NCBI GenBank assembly: GCA_905178155.1
Contig: CAJINV010000008.1
Span: forward strand, 2,533,762-2,597,761
Direction: 5' to 3'
DNA length: 64,000 nt
Source of the DNA: Amoebophrya sp. A120
Taxonomy: Eukaryota; Sar; Dinophyceae; Syndiniales; Amoebophryaceae
Positions 10,444 through 22,130 of this stretch are shown here, piece after piece; position 1 is the stretch's first letter, and each line of letters starts with the position of its first letter. The notes under the pieces are model-generated. The model did no database searches. It saw nothing but the letters and a program-made list of their open reading frames with translations, and had not been told where the DNA came from. The position numbers and the translations under genes were made by a program.

Positions 10444-12678
10444 TCACTTCTTCTTTTCCGGCAAACTCTCCGGCTTCTTCGTTTTGATCTTCGCCGGCGG
10501 CGCCTTCAGTGTGTTCGGTGCGTCCTCGAAGGTCGCGAACTCCCTGGCCTTGCACAGTCGCTGCACGCGTTCCTCCGCGGTTCCGCCACACTTCAGCCCC
10601 ACGGCGGAAAGCCAGGATTTCGTGTCTGCGTCGGAGACCGCACTCTTTAAACTTTCCTCGTCCGGAAACTTGTCCTTGGAAACCAGGTGGTTGACCAGCT
10701 TCTCCCATGTCACGTCCGCCGCCTGCTTGCAGAACATCGACGACAAGGAGGCCTTCGGAAGATCTAGTGCCTGGTCTGCCGGATGTGGTGCTGTAGTAGC
10801 ACCAGCTGTTGTGCCAACTGTGGAGGTGCCGGAGGAGCCCCCTGCTGTTTCGTCCGTGTCGTTCTTCTTGTCGTCCTCCTCGACCACGTCAGCAACTGCA
10901 GAGGAGCGGGCCGCCGCAGGATCAACATTCATCGCGGTCGTGCTGCTGTCCAAAGCCGAAAGCTTGTCGGCTAAAGAAGCACTGCTGGTGCCCTTTGTGT
11001 TCTTCCCACCTAAGCCAGTCTTTCCTTTCCCTTTCGCAGGAGCACCCTTGATGTTACTTCCGACAGCCGCCGCCACGCTACTCGTAGAAGTACTACTATG
11101 CAGTAGAAATATAATGTCCTCTGGGCCTGAAAATCTGTTCTTGCACATTCTAGATGGTGCAATAATCTGTATTGCACGAGGAGCGAGAGCGACGAGCCAG
11201 TTTGTGCCACGCGGGGAGACCTACGCAATTTATCAACATACAGGCTAGACACAAAGACGTCATCACGAAGTAGTAACCTGTACGTGATCATGCTACAGCT
11301 GCATACACGATACACCCCACGGCTCACGAACGCGGGCTCTGCAAGAAAATCTACATATCAAACATCGGCATTGAAGGTCCAGACCCCGGCGAGGACAGCA
11401 CACTTCTGATGCATAACTGCTGCCGTGCGCCAACTCCACCCGCACCGGGCGATTCTTGATATTCTGCCCAGACTTCAGCAGTGCCTTCTGCACGGCGCCT
11501 TCGTGCGTAAACTCCACCACGGCGAAGCCCGCCGGCTTCCCATTCGCGTTGCGCGCGATCCGGACGGCTGCAATTTCGCCGACCCCGGCAAACAGTTCCC
11601 CGAGGTTCGCTTCACTCGCCGCAAAAGCGAGATTTTTCACCACGACGGACGGCTTGTTCAACACCGAAGATGTCGTTGTCCCGCCAGGGTTCGTAGTTGC
11701 TCCACCACTTGTCGACAAAGGTGCACCAGCGGCCACGCCGCCGGTCGTAGAAGCAGAAGATGAACCAGCACTGGCATTGTCGTGGTGCGCGAAGAAATCT
11801 CGCACATACATCTTCATGCCGAACTGCTCCGTGCTGTTCAGCTTCAAGCACTTCTCGAACTCCTCCTTTGAACCGACCACCAACTTCGCACTGCCCTTCG
11901 ACTTCCCCGCAGGGGTCTTGTACAAAGACAAGAACTTCACCGCACAACCCTGCTCGGTCTCGAAGAAATGTTGCAGCTGCGCCTCGTCCACCGTGTACAG
12001 AATGTTGCACACGTACAGTGTGTTGTGGTCTTTATTTGTCGCAGAAGAAGTTGTAGTACTTGCTGAGGTCGTTGTAGGCACTCCATGACCCTCACCTTTG
12101 GACGTGGTATGGTGTTCCCGGCGCTGGTTCGTCGGTGCGGCTGCGGTCTGAAGGAGGTCGTTTTGATGGCCCACTTTAGTGCTCGCAGCCGACAAACTGG
12201 TTAAGGTGCGCATCATATCCAGCTTGGCCCGTTTCGCCGGCGGCTCCGCGGCTGGCGCCACTGCGCTCATCTCCGAGTTCGGCGCTGTGCCAGCTGTAGA
12301 CGGCCCGTTTGCGGTCGCGGAACTCGTCCCGTTAGCTACGGCACCAGAAGTGGTCGCAGTTGTAGTACCACCGCCGTTCGCTAGTGCCGCTCCAAACGGA
12401 AGCTTGGCGCTGCTATTGGTTGCTGACCGCGGAGTGATGCTGTTCGTTGCCAGCGCCATGGCCTGGTCGGGAAAATTCACCTCCTTCAACAGATCCTTCA
12501 ACTTTGCGAGAAAAACATCTTGTTCCGACCCCGCTTGGCGGAAGAGCACCGGGAACGCGCGAACCAACACATTTCCGTCCGTACAGTTCTCCACGGCGTT
12601 GAGAAAGGAGTCGCGAGTCGTCGAGGCGACCGGTTGTGACACAGGAGGCGCCATTTTTTTTCCGTCGTCTCGTGACAC
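10444..12678 (-). CDS. RNA-binding protein with two RRMs and a Sde2/SF3a60-like C-terminal motif
   Basis: Exon 1 is 12678-11416 and exon 2 is 11091-10444. Removing the introner at 11097-11415 gives 636 residues. The first ~80 residues are a helical region. Then comes a long Ala/Thr/Ser-rich linker, RRM1 at about 219-295 (RNP-like LYVCNI and KGSAKLVV) and RRM2 at about 344-416 (VVVKNLAF and AGFAVVEF). The C-terminal part contains WLSAVGLKCGGTAEERVQRL. The LKCGGT-x2-R/ER-x2-RL pattern is known from the SAP-like domain of Sde2 and of splicing factor SF3a60. A nuclear role in splicing or RNA handling is inferred. The start could also be the second Met at 12654, nearer the PPVSQP segment. Ends in a basic Lys-rich tail. 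The combination of domains is not one I can assign to a named family. Confidence 0.8.
11097..11415. mobile_element. Diverged introner, repeat ACTAC/ACTGC
   Basis: Ends begin TATGCAG and TATGCATC and share a TGTCCTC block. The 5-bp flanks differ at one base. Removal gives an in-frame join within Ser/Thr-rich sequence just after RRM2. Confidence 0.75.
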
Positions 12679-12689
12679 GAGATAGTCGG

Positions 12690-13810
12690 TGCTTCCGCTT
12701 GCGCAAAATATTTGACCAAATGGATGTGAAACACGGAAAAATATTTTTCGACTTGTTCGGCTGTCACTGTCTAGCTACTGCATATTTCCGTCGAATTGTT
12801 AGGAAAGTAATAAAATACTTGACAACGATGTTCGCAGTTAGAAAAGCTAAACCTTGTCGTCTGTCGCGGTCGCTGTAATTGTGAAACACAAATGATCAAT
12901 GGGATACGAACGTCATCTGAACCTATTTTTGCTGATCTAAGTTTTGTTGCGGATGAGACAGAGTGCGACTTTCAGTGGAAATAATGGACAGCAACAAAAA
13001 GGGATCGATCGTCAGAATCGCCTGTACGTAGCGCATCTCGTCCACAAGAATCATAATTACTTCATTCGGAACTTTTTGTCCACAAACCATTCCTCCTTAG
13101 GGAATACTACAAAATCTTTGCACGACCAGATCACGTTGAAAAAGATTGCCTTCCCGATGATGTTTGTTTGTTTGTTCTCATGCGGGAAGGTGGGACCGCG
13201 TTTACACACCTTTTTTCTCTAGCGCTATTTCAAGAAAAATCCCTGCTTCGAAAGCCTGTGAAAAAAGACAACAACTAAAACCACTTTTCCTACAACCATT
13301 GAAAAAAGACAAATAACTCTTTCTCTGACTATTTCTGCTTGCTACTGAGCGATTAGATTTGCACTGATTTTGCTCGAAAATGGAGGATCAAGATTGCCTT
13401 CCCGATGATCATTTGTCGCAAAATCAAAAACACAACGAACCATGTTGAGCATGACCACCAGGGCGAGCGGCACCTGCTGGTGAAATGAATTTATTGTCAA
13501 CAAGCCAAGTAGCTATATGTATATTTAGGAAGCGAGCGCCGGCACGTAACATCTATATTCCCGTGTTGCACTTATCCAGGAGGCCGCAGGAACACTATAG
13601 CGACCAGAAAACAATCCACATGAAGTCCTTTGGTACAACACCTCCTCCGGTCGTGGAAAATGAAAAAAGTACAGTACAAATGGACCAGACTGCGGAATTC
13701 TAATGATAGTACTCAGCTATCGCAGAAACATACAACAGTAGCTAATAAATACCTCCGATATAATCAGCGAGAATGAGTAAGTAGACAACAAGTCGAAACC
13801 AGTGCAGACT
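12690..13810. other. Intergenic region with a short direct repeat
   Basis: About 1.1 kb without a supportable gene. The 19-bp string AGATTGCCTTCCCGATGAT occurs at about 13142 and again at about 13390 in the same orientation, and GAAAAAAGACAA recurs between them. No function is apparent. Confidence 0.55.
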
Positions 13811-13812
13811 TT

Positions 13813-15773
13813 CTACAGCATCCTTGCCGGCTGGTGACCCGGGCCGGGTTCGGTCGGATTGTGCAGAATGCCGTCTCCTCGGACCCTGTCCCCCCGCACC
13901 CCGTAGGGGAAGTGGGGGCTAACCTGCTGCGGGCTGATCTTCGCGGCTTTGCCGAAATCCTCCGGCACCGGCTCGATGGGGTGGTGCGTGTGCCGGACCA
14001 ACGTGCTCGCACGCCACCCGGTCATGCTCTTGGTCGCGTCCATGAACATCCGCGGCATGTTCTTCTTTTTGTACAGCTTCTGGCGAATCAACCACTTGCA
14101 CTTGTCCCCGTCGATGCCCATCGGCGCCACCATGCGCGACGGATCCCGGTACTCGGGGATTTATCAAATGTAAAAATGTCTGGGTCTGGAAGATTCTAAA
14201 CTTGTAATGCTGTCTCTGGATTCTAAAAAATAATGTATTGCATGACCAGCAAAAGGACTCCAGTTTGTGCTACGTGGAAAGGGCATTTCTCATGCGGTAG
14301 AGGCATCCCAAAGTCCTCTAAAAATCTGTGATGCTAGGGCATGCATCACGGACATCAAGGGTCATTCAAAATATGCATGACAAACCTGGCAATCTTCCAG
14401 ACCCAGACATTTTTGCATTTGATAGGATTGCGAACCGCACCAAACGGATGCTCAGCTCCTCGCAGACATACTTGTACAGCAAAAAGTCCGATTTGTACAG
14501 CGCCTTCATCACCTTCATCCTTCGCGACAACTATCCTGAGTAAAAACGTCCCCAACCCCCTAGTTGTCATGCAGATTTGCAGTCACAGGAAGATTTGTAA
14601 TGCGCATCCTCATGAGTATGAGAGGCATTTCCAATCGTGTTCTGGAAGTTGTGATGCTGTAAACAGGATGAGCAGAAAGATGGATTTGTGATGCTGTTGT
14701 CCTTGCTAACATGCACTACACTACGGAGTGCAACTTGTCATGCGTGGCTCCCAGAACTTCTGCATTTGTGTTGCTAAGTTCCCAACTTGACTCTGGGGCG
14801 GGGACGTTTTTACATATGATAACAACAGCAGGGTCATCACCCGTCTCGCCATGGAGTCCTTCCGGGTGCGGATCATGTGCGCGCGCAGGTTCAGGATTTT
14901 CTCCTATCAAAAGCAAATGTGTCTGGGTCTGGAAGAATGCCAGACCTGTCATGCAGGTTTTCCATGACCCATGAGGTCTGGCATGTAGGACAGAGCATGA
15001 CAGATTCTGTGAGAGTTCTATCATGCCTATCCTGCATGAGAAACTGCCTCGCGATTAGGTCAAAAGTGGACAGCTTTTGGCAATCATGCAACACAGATTT
15101 TTACACGATTCAGATTTAGCAAGACAAGTTGCTCTGTTCCAGACCCAGACACTTTCGCATTTGATATCTCCGTCAGGCAGGCGATCCGCACGGCGGGGGA
15201 GTTCGTGTCGAAGGGCGACACTTGGAACTTCCGCACCAGGCACCGCTTGCGAAACTGGTGGAGTTCTCTCGAGGAAGCGGTTTCCAGCGTGAGCAGATCT
15301 TTGACGTGCGTCGGGAGCTGGTGCACGTCGTCCTCCGTCAGCTCTTTCACGTAGTTCGTCACGGAAATCGGGTTCCCCTCCACGTCCTGCTTCATGCTAC
15401 TCAGGGGCACCACGCTCCGCTGCTTCAGAAACTCCCGCTCGCGCGCAATCTGCCAATCCGACCGCGGGGTTTCGCAACGAATCGGCCGGATACCCGTGTA
15501 CCGGTACAGGCGGTGACACCGGTACCCCTGGGACCGCACAAACCGCTTTCCCTGCAGGTTGTGGTACGTCGTACAAGTTGCGGGCTTGGAGGTGCCCTGC
15601 TCGGCGGAAATAGATGTTGTTGGGCATGATAATAAAGGGGGCGCACGAAACAGTGCACCACGACTGGAAGAACTGCTGCAACTACTACCCGAAGAGTGCA
15701 GGAACACAACAGCCGCTGTACGGCTCTTCGGCGCGGGGACGGCAGAACAGGGGTTTGTGAGAACGAGCTTCAT
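13813..15773 (-). CDS. Mitochondrial-type ribosomal protein uS15 (S15)
   Basis: Four exons, 15773-15167, 14899-14822, 14526-14425 and 14156-13813, join in frame after removing three introners with one 5-bp repeat each. The product is 376 residues. The S15 core spans about 185-260: DTNSPAVRIACLTEKI, then KDSMARR and LLLSRRMKVMKALYKSDF, with the family's pattern of LTE-I, H-x-KD-x2-RR and RR-x3-L. The core is far shorter than the protein. The N-terminal ~180 residues include Ser/Arg-rich sequence suited to an organellar presequence, and about 115 residues follow the core, ending at TAG 13813. It binds small-subunit rRNA in the family. Mitochondrial location is inferred from the presequence-like N-terminus. 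Start chosen at MKLVLTNPC because upstream in-frame sequence looks non-coding. Confidence 0.9.
14162..14424. mobile_element. Introner, TATCAAATG family, repeat GGATT
   Basis: 263 bp with perfect GGATT flanks. The exon join gives the uS15 reading FAIPEYRDP. Its interior resembles the element at 43289-43550, which makes a subfamily. Confidence 0.92.
14532..14821. mobile_element. Introner, TATCCTGAG family, repeat ACAAC
   Basis: 290 bp. Left end TATCCTGAGTAAAAACGT, right end inverse-like but ending CATATGATA. Perfect ACAAC flanks. Removal gives LLLSRR in the uS15 core. Interior resembles 39530-39808. Confidence 0.92.
14905..15166. mobile_element. Introner, TATCAAATG family, repeat TCTCC
   Basis: 262 bp with perfect TCTCC flanks. 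Removal gives the conserved LTEKI of uS15, which confirms the exact boundary. Confidence 0.92.
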
Positions 15774-15959
15774 GATGACCCAGTCTGTAGCTTCTCTTGA
15801 TATGCATCGGATGAGAAAAGTGTAGTGTACTCTTTTTCCAATTGGCAAACCGAATGAAGACAACAAGTAGATTGAGCGAGTTTTGGCCGTTTGAACAAAA
15901 TACAGAAAACAAATCCGGTGCTGCCTACGTGTGAGCACACAAAGTCCCGCGAGCAAAAG

Positions 15960-16800
15960 CGGTCGGCGCCCGCATCACCACGAAGAACCGAACAACCGAA
16001 GGCTGAACTACACTCTGCGGCACGCCAAGATGAATTTGTGCCATCTTTCTCATGCTTTCGTCATCGATTCTCTGCGCAATGGTATCGGGAAGGTCCTGCT
16101 GAGCTAGGCTCGGGTTTTGCCGTGAGTTCGAACTCGTGCTGGTGCTCGTGTATAGTGCATGTGTATCCTCGGTTATTTGCTTTAAGGTTTATTCAATGGA
16201 GAAGAGAAATTTTTATTTCAACATATTCGTCTTTCGAGCAGGCTTGTACATCATCAAAAAAGAGAATTATTTTAAGGAAAGTGTATAGAAGCGGCTTGGT
16301 CGTGCAAAGAAGAACTACTTTTACCTTTGCTTTATTTTGCGGCTTGGGTGTAGAAATTCCAGTTTTCGTCTAAGACTGATTATCGGTGGGGCAAACGTGT
16401 TTTTGAAAAAACCGAAAGGATGTGACTTCAGTATCAGTTCAAATTCGAAGATTCTTCCAGCGCTGGCATGCAATGAATGAATTCGCTCCAATAGATTTCT
16501 TTCCCCGAGGATCCGACTCCTCCATCGTCCTTGGTTCCTCACTTCGAGCCAGAAGAAGTTGTCGCCAGAACTTTGGAATTGCAGTACTCCCGAACCAGCT
16601 GTGACGTATCCAGTACGAACGTGCTATCGCGTTCGCGGTCACAATTCGCACGCATTATAACTTGACACGATATTCTTCATAGTGCATTACAGTGCTCTAT
16701 TTTCCTGTGGCTATTCTTCAATCATCGTCACAAATTCAACTTCACGCGAGCGACTTCATGCATACTATGAAATCAATCGTTTAAAGTCATTGTTGTACAC
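15960..16800. other. Intergenic region
   Basis: About 0.85 kb between the PGM3 stop and the uS15 start. I see nothing I can name: no introner ends, no clear coding exon, no terminator-like hairpin. Confidence 0.5.
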
Positions 16801-16803
16801 AAT

Positions 16804-19800
16804 TTACACACCACGCGCGATAGGTTTGCAATGTTGATACGACACCTGCCCGAGCAACTTATCTGCCTCGAGTCTCTATGCATTGCGAATATGTCTGCGT
16901 TTGGAAAGAGGCAAAATTGTGGTGCGAAGTCAGTCTGGACCTTCGCTACACACCATACATCAATCTGCAGAGCCGCAGTCTGGGTCACACTAAAACCTGG
17001 GTTGCGTGACCGCCAAAACCCGCCCCCTTCCTGCTACGCACAGAGCAAGTTTCCAACCAAGAAGCGGGGAAAATTTATTGATAAACCCATGAACCTGTAA
17101 AAAACGCTTTTGCATGCATCCATTCAAAGCCATGGCTCGTTTGTTTCCCGTCCGTCTCGTCTCCGTGTTGCACGGGGTGCATGACAAACACGTACACTCT
17201 ACTTCCAAACCGACCAAGCCTATTTGTATTTGATAGCTCCGTCGCTGCTTCCGCGTACACCCGAATCACGTCTTCCGTGCCGCTCGGACGGGCGAAGGCC
17301 CGACCCTTACCGACTGCCTGCATCGCCTCGTTTATCGCATGCTGCAGTCCCAGCGGCTGCACCACCTTGGTTTCGTCGTCCTCTTCGGTTTTCAAAACCG
17401 CGCGGTCCTCCACCAGCACCTTGGCCAACCGGTTGGGAAGATCCGTGTACTGTGCCAGCCAGTCTTCTTCACTCCACCCGTAATGCCGCAGAATGGCCTC
17501 GACGCCCAGCAAGTCAGAAAACGCATCGCCCACAGACTCGTTGATCAGATCTCGAAAAGCCAGCAAGTGCTGCGCGGCGCGGTGGGCGGCCTGTTTATTT
17601 TTGAGAAACAAACGAAATAAATAGTTTCTTGCTGGTATCTTCACCGAGTAGTAGTAGAGATGTTGACACTGTTGTAGGAAGAGGAACACGATCAGCTCGG
17701 GAAAAACAATTATCTTCACGCGCATATTTTGCTGTAGCAAGTGTCTAGTGGTACTTCATGAGCGTTTATACTGCAAAGTAACCTAAACGCCTCCAAAAAT
17801 AGCCGGAGGGAAGTGCATATGGTAGTGTAATATGTGCGTTTATTTAGATATTACGTCTCTTAACGACGCCGTTCGCAGCGCAATCCCATTGACGCTATCG
17901 ACAAACTTCTGCGAAAACACAATGGTGCCGTGCCCATTAGCTTCGAAGTAGATGCCCACATCGAGCTGCTTTGCTATGCATCACAAATTCCCATGCCTCA
18001 GTCTGGATTTTTGATGCGTGGCTTGGATGTTGCGAGTGCGACAAAGCACCGCAACATGAAGAGTAGTTGTGAATTTCCTTTTTGGAGGCAAGAAGCCCCG
18101 CGAAAGAACGTCAGGCCGTGTACAGGTTGTAAAGACAGATTATTCTGCGACGCACGAACGAAGGAACGCCAGTCAATTGCATCTTCCAGACCCAGAAAAA
18201 TGCATGTCACTTTGCAGTGGATAATCGCTTTCTCGTGGCAAAATTTCACACCCGTCTTCGCCAGGATTGGTGGTTTGCCATTCAAAACACTCGCGCCGTA
18301 GGCAACCGAGGCTCCGTTGGCGTACCCAGTCTGCACGAGGCCAATCTTCAACACCTGGTCCAGCCCACAGATCGCCAGTTTCTGCCCCAGAAATTTCGCG
18401 TAAAGAGTAGCAATGCGGTCGCCGTCGAGCAGCGCGAATTTGTCGTTTCTCAACGAGTAGTAGATGAGCCGATCTGCATCCCCGTCGAACGCGGCATATC
18501 TCCCGTCGCCCTTGCGGTTCTGCGACGGCTGTTGGTTGGACTTCACGAAATCCGCGCCGCAGTCCTTGTTCAAAACACCTTCGCCCGCGTTGAAAAGCTC
18601 AATGCCATTATGCACTGCAAATATTTCGTCTTGGCCTGGAAACTTGTTTTGATGCCACAGCTGTAGATCACGATAGGTAGATGTCATTATCACGCAGCCT
18701 GGCGTGATAATATTTTTCGCTGGTGTGCTGTCCTTGACCTTGCTGCGCATTCCGCATGAAGAGAGTCCGCTCTTTTGCGTTCGCTTGACGGTGACGCAGC
18801 TAGCAGTGTTCCATAAAAATATACGCATCACAGACCTGTGAATCATGAAGTGCGATTCTAAGTTGAAGTTTTTCTATGTTTGTGCCGTTTTTCAGTCCCA
18901 GACAAAGACGTCAAATGTGCAACGCATACTCCAGCCCGGGGAGCAGAACGCCATTGTTCGCTGCGAGACCAACTTTCGTGAACAGCTGCACCAGTCGTAT
19001 GCAAGACAGAAGTAAGTGTGCAGTCGCTCGTAGGCACTTCTACTGAACGTCAGTGTTGTGCGATTTGTACTTCTACGTGAAAGAACTCATCTACTCCTAC
19101 TCGTTATGTTCTTTCAATTTCATCTACCTGTGCAATGGTTCAGAAAGTGCCTGTGTGCATTGTAAAAATGCTATACGCACATGCTTCTTCTGAACCTCGT
19201 AGTCCCACCTCTGGCAGCACTGCCGCGCATGCGCTAATGCAAAACTACATATACAAACATCTGCCCGGTCGATAACTCTTGCTCCCACTCCATTCGCAGC
19301 GTCAATGTAAAGTTTGGGGCAATAGTTGCTGCTCGACTGCGACGCGGCAGAGGTCGTGGAGCTCTTGCTCTGCTCCGCTTGGAGAAGCCCTGATGAATCT
19401 CCCTGCGGGGAGCTACTCGCGGCGAAACCTTTTGGCAGCAAGCTGGTGCGATTCACGGTGTTCCGCCCACTGGTGGCGCTCGTGGCTGCCGTATGCGAAG
19501 AAAGAGGTGCAGCTGCTGTGGCGCATTCCAGTGATGCAGCGCAACCGCAAGCAGAAGGAGAAGCAACACAGACCAGCTCTGTCATCCGTACGATGCTCAG
19601 GACGTTGAGCTGCCTGTTGCTATGCATGTCTTCTCGATTGATCCCCGCATAATTGCAGACTTCTCTTCTCCTGCAGATCTAGCTGAAGTATTGCAGCAGT
19701 TGCGAATAAATCCGCAAAAATTGAAATGCGTATCAATGGTGCCACTTTTTTCTTCGCATATGTCGCAGCTCCGCCGATCCAGCCCTGCTCCAGGGAGCGA

Positions 19801-21808
19801 AAGCGGATCCAGGCGGAAGACAGCTTCGTGATATACCCGCAGGCGTCCGCGACCTACGAGGTGGGTATAGGCTAATTATAAAATTTTATTCTGTTTATCA
19901 TCGTTCTGCAGCGAGACTTGGCTACTATATCTCAATCTCGTGCGCCCACAAAAGTTCTTTCAACTTGCGGTGCTCTTGATTATCTTCATGTTGAAAAAAC
20001 GATCATCACGGACCGAGCAACCTTCATCGTCCCGCAGGAGCAAATTGAAACAGACTGGCGGGACAGCGTGCAATAGAAAAACTACTAGACGTCGTAATTC
20101 TAAGCAAGTACCCCGTAACTCGGTGAGTTCCAGCACCGGACGTAGAAGTGCAGTTGCGGCGTCGTGCACAAGCCTACGTACTTCGGGGTTCCCCCGAGCG
20201 CCGACACGCCCTCGATATATGCATTGCAAATATACTCGGATGTCGAGAACCCTGAGCTGCTAAACTGTCGTGAAGGATGGGCGCACTACAATACGCAGCC
20301 AAGCGTGGCAAGTTTTTGAGCACCTTATCTATGTGTTCCGCTTCCCCCAAGAGAAAACTTCATTTTTCAATGACTTCACAGTATTTTCATTTGCAAGAGG
20401 CTTTATTTTTTCATCCTGCTCATGCATTCGACAAAAGCACGACGGACTTGCATTCTTCCAGTCCTAGAGATATTTGCATGCAATGAATACGATCGCCGCA
20501 AGGGCCAAAGCGGGAGAAGAAGGTCGCGTGTCGCAGCCGATGAAAACCAGAAGCATCCCGTCTAAAAACGTCCCCACCTCAGAGTTCTTGTCATGCATAT
20601 CTGCAACCCTCAAGAAATGTTTGTCATGATCAGCCCCAACATCAGGAGCATTTTCTAACGCCGTCTAGGACTTTGTCATGCTCTACTTGTTGAGTAATCA
20701 GGAGGAGACACTAGATTTGCGATGCGGCTACGCTAGAAAAGCACGATTACGCAGAGGTCATGCGCAACAGCCAAATCCTTAAACGCCTGGATGTGGATGC
20801 ATTTGTGTTCATTCCGAGTGGTCCCCATCTTGACTCTGGGGTGGGGACGTTTTTGCTAAGGATAAGAGGGGGAGCACTGCTGCTCTTTCTCGATACAACT
20901 GGCGTGCAGCTGTTGAAAGTTGCCGGGGACGTCCCTCCCCCTATTGACGCACTGCTTGCCGCCGCACTCAATCTGGGCTTCGCCAGGTCGATCTTCTCCA
21001 TATCGCAAATGCTCGCGAGCCGTTCGGTAAGCAGTTCCTCGGGACAGTTGCACAGTGTCGTCGCGATCTGTTCGAAATGCGGAGCTAGCATGTCGCCCGT
21101 GGGATCCACTAGTTTTACCCCGTTGTCCTCGACCGGGTTGTGACTGGCGGTCACCATTATACCTGACCAAAACAATTTCTTTTCGTTCGGAAAAGAACGA
21201 AAAAGATTCGGTTGTGATGGCTAGTCATGTAGTCTACTCTCTTTCCTGTGTGCTGACTTCTATTCGTGATGTCAAAAAAATGCTGCGCCGTAGCATGCTG
21301 TTCGTCTGCATAACACGAAACAAAGAAGCAGCAGACGTCGCGCCGGTGACTTCTATTTTGACACTAAATTCAACATGGATCGCGCGCCATGCATCTCCAA
21401 TAATGACCGCGAGATTTCTGTATCGCTATTAATCAATCGAAACTCTCCCAACTTCCAGCAGTGACCCTTACCGGTCGCCTTGCCTGTTTGCTTCGCTCGT
21501 AGCACCGCTAGCGCCCCCATCCGAAAGAGACAAGCGTCCAAGTTTTCCGCTTTCGAGCGAAATCCCGCGGTTCCGTAACTCAAACTCGGCACGCCGGGCT
21601 GCCTAGGATGCGAAAAGTCTGACTTTATCTTGAAGTCTCGAAACTGCTCCTGCACGTGCTCCAAAACCGGCCCAGAACCCGTCGCGATCGCCGTCTGCAG
21701 GCTGGCGAAAGAGTGGATGCTTGCTCGCTGGACCCCTCCAAGACCGACGGGCGGCGGGGCGTGCTGGATCGAGACGGAAGTTCGAAGGGGAATCGACACT
21801 TGAGACAC
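16804..21808 (-). CDS. Phosphoacetylglucosamine mutase (AGM1/PGM3)
   Basis: Interconverts GlcNAc-6-phosphate and GlcNAc-1-phosphate on the way to UDP-GlcNAc, normally in the cytosol. About eleven exons spell the family in order: [14 protein letters not shown] near the start; the active-site serine loop [51 protein letters not shown]; the metal loop [20 protein letters not shown]; the sugar-binding [23 protein letters not shown]; and the phosphate-binding [16 protein letters not shown]. Introns are mixed. GT-AG introns lie at 21163-21471, 19854-20111 and 17591-17854. Introners lie at 20554-20864, 20218-20489, 18609-18928, 17975-18223 and 16877-17235. The exon near 19850-19640 and the joins around 19010-19270 are less certain. 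The start at 21808 adds about 75 residues before YGTAG, more than in animal enzymes. Stop TAA at 16804-16806. Confidence 0.93.
16877..17235. mobile_element. Diverged introner in PGM3
   Basis: Ends TATGCATTGCGAATATGTCT and the inverse of TATCAAATACAAATAGGC. The flanks GTCTC and GCTCC no longer match well. The removal rule still gives an in-frame C-terminus ([13 protein letters not shown]) typical of the family. Confidence 0.75.
17591..17854 (-). other. GT-AG intron in PGM3
   Basis: Sense donor GAC|GTAATATC and acceptor AATAAACAG|GCC give the in-frame join LRD-AAHRAAQ. No introner ends are visible. Confidence 0.8.
17975..18223. mobile_element. Diverged introner in PGM3
   Basis: Ends TATGCATCAC and TATCCACTGC (inverse). 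Flanks TTTGC and ATCGC are partly decayed. Removal gives [15 protein letters not shown], matching the conserved sugar-binding loop. Confidence 0.8.
18609..18928. mobile_element. Diverged introner in PGM3
   Basis: Ends TATGCACTGC and TATGCGTTGC (inverse), with a GGCCTGGAAACTTG block like the TATCAAATG family. Flanks are decayed. The in-frame join gives [14 protein letters not shown]. Confidence 0.75.
19854..20111 (-). other. GT-AG intron in PGM3
   Basis: Donor TACGGG|GTACTTGC and acceptor CTCGTAG|GTCGCG give [14 protein letters not shown], consistent with the family. Confidence 0.7.
20218..20489. mobile_element. Diverged introner in PGM3, repeat CGATA/CGATC
   Basis: 272 bp, ends TATGCATTGC and TATTCATTGC. 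The join gives [12 protein letters not shown] as expected for the enzyme. Confidence 0.85.
20554..20864. mobile_element. Introner, TATCC family, repeat AGAAG/AGAGG
   Basis: 311 bp. Both ends share AAAAACGTCCCCACC; the outermost bases of the left end have decayed. Removal gives [15 protein letters not shown], a conserved enzyme segment. Confidence 0.88.
21163..21471 (-). other. GT-AG intron in PGM3
   Basis: Donor GCGACCG|GTAAGGG and acceptor TTTTGGTCAG|GT rebuild the active-site segment [12 protein letters not shown]. Confidence 0.9.
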
Positions 21809-22130
21809 CAGGCCGGGGGTGACAATGGGTGGCGGCGCAGATATTGTCGACGTCGCGTATGCCCCACTGCAAAAGTACTACTTACTTAAAACACAGGCAC
21901 GACAGTCGCCATGCACTTCAAGACAACAAACTTGCTTGACCCTCTGCTGCATCATGTCGTGTTTGATAAATGGACTGCCTCATACTCTTCCTGACGCCTT
22001 CAGCCGTGCAAAAATGGCGCTTCTTCTTCAGGCACATCGAAAAAGTTTGATGTAGATGCAGCAGCAGCAGGTAACATTATCTATCACTAAAACAACGACA
22101 CCGGTGTAGGTGCAGCGGGTGACAATATCA

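Noticed and set aside
10277-11248. 323-codon plus-strand frame
   Set aside because: Antisense to the exon that carries the LKCGGT motif and runs through an introner. Hydrophobic look arises from the reverse of Lys/Glu-rich codons.
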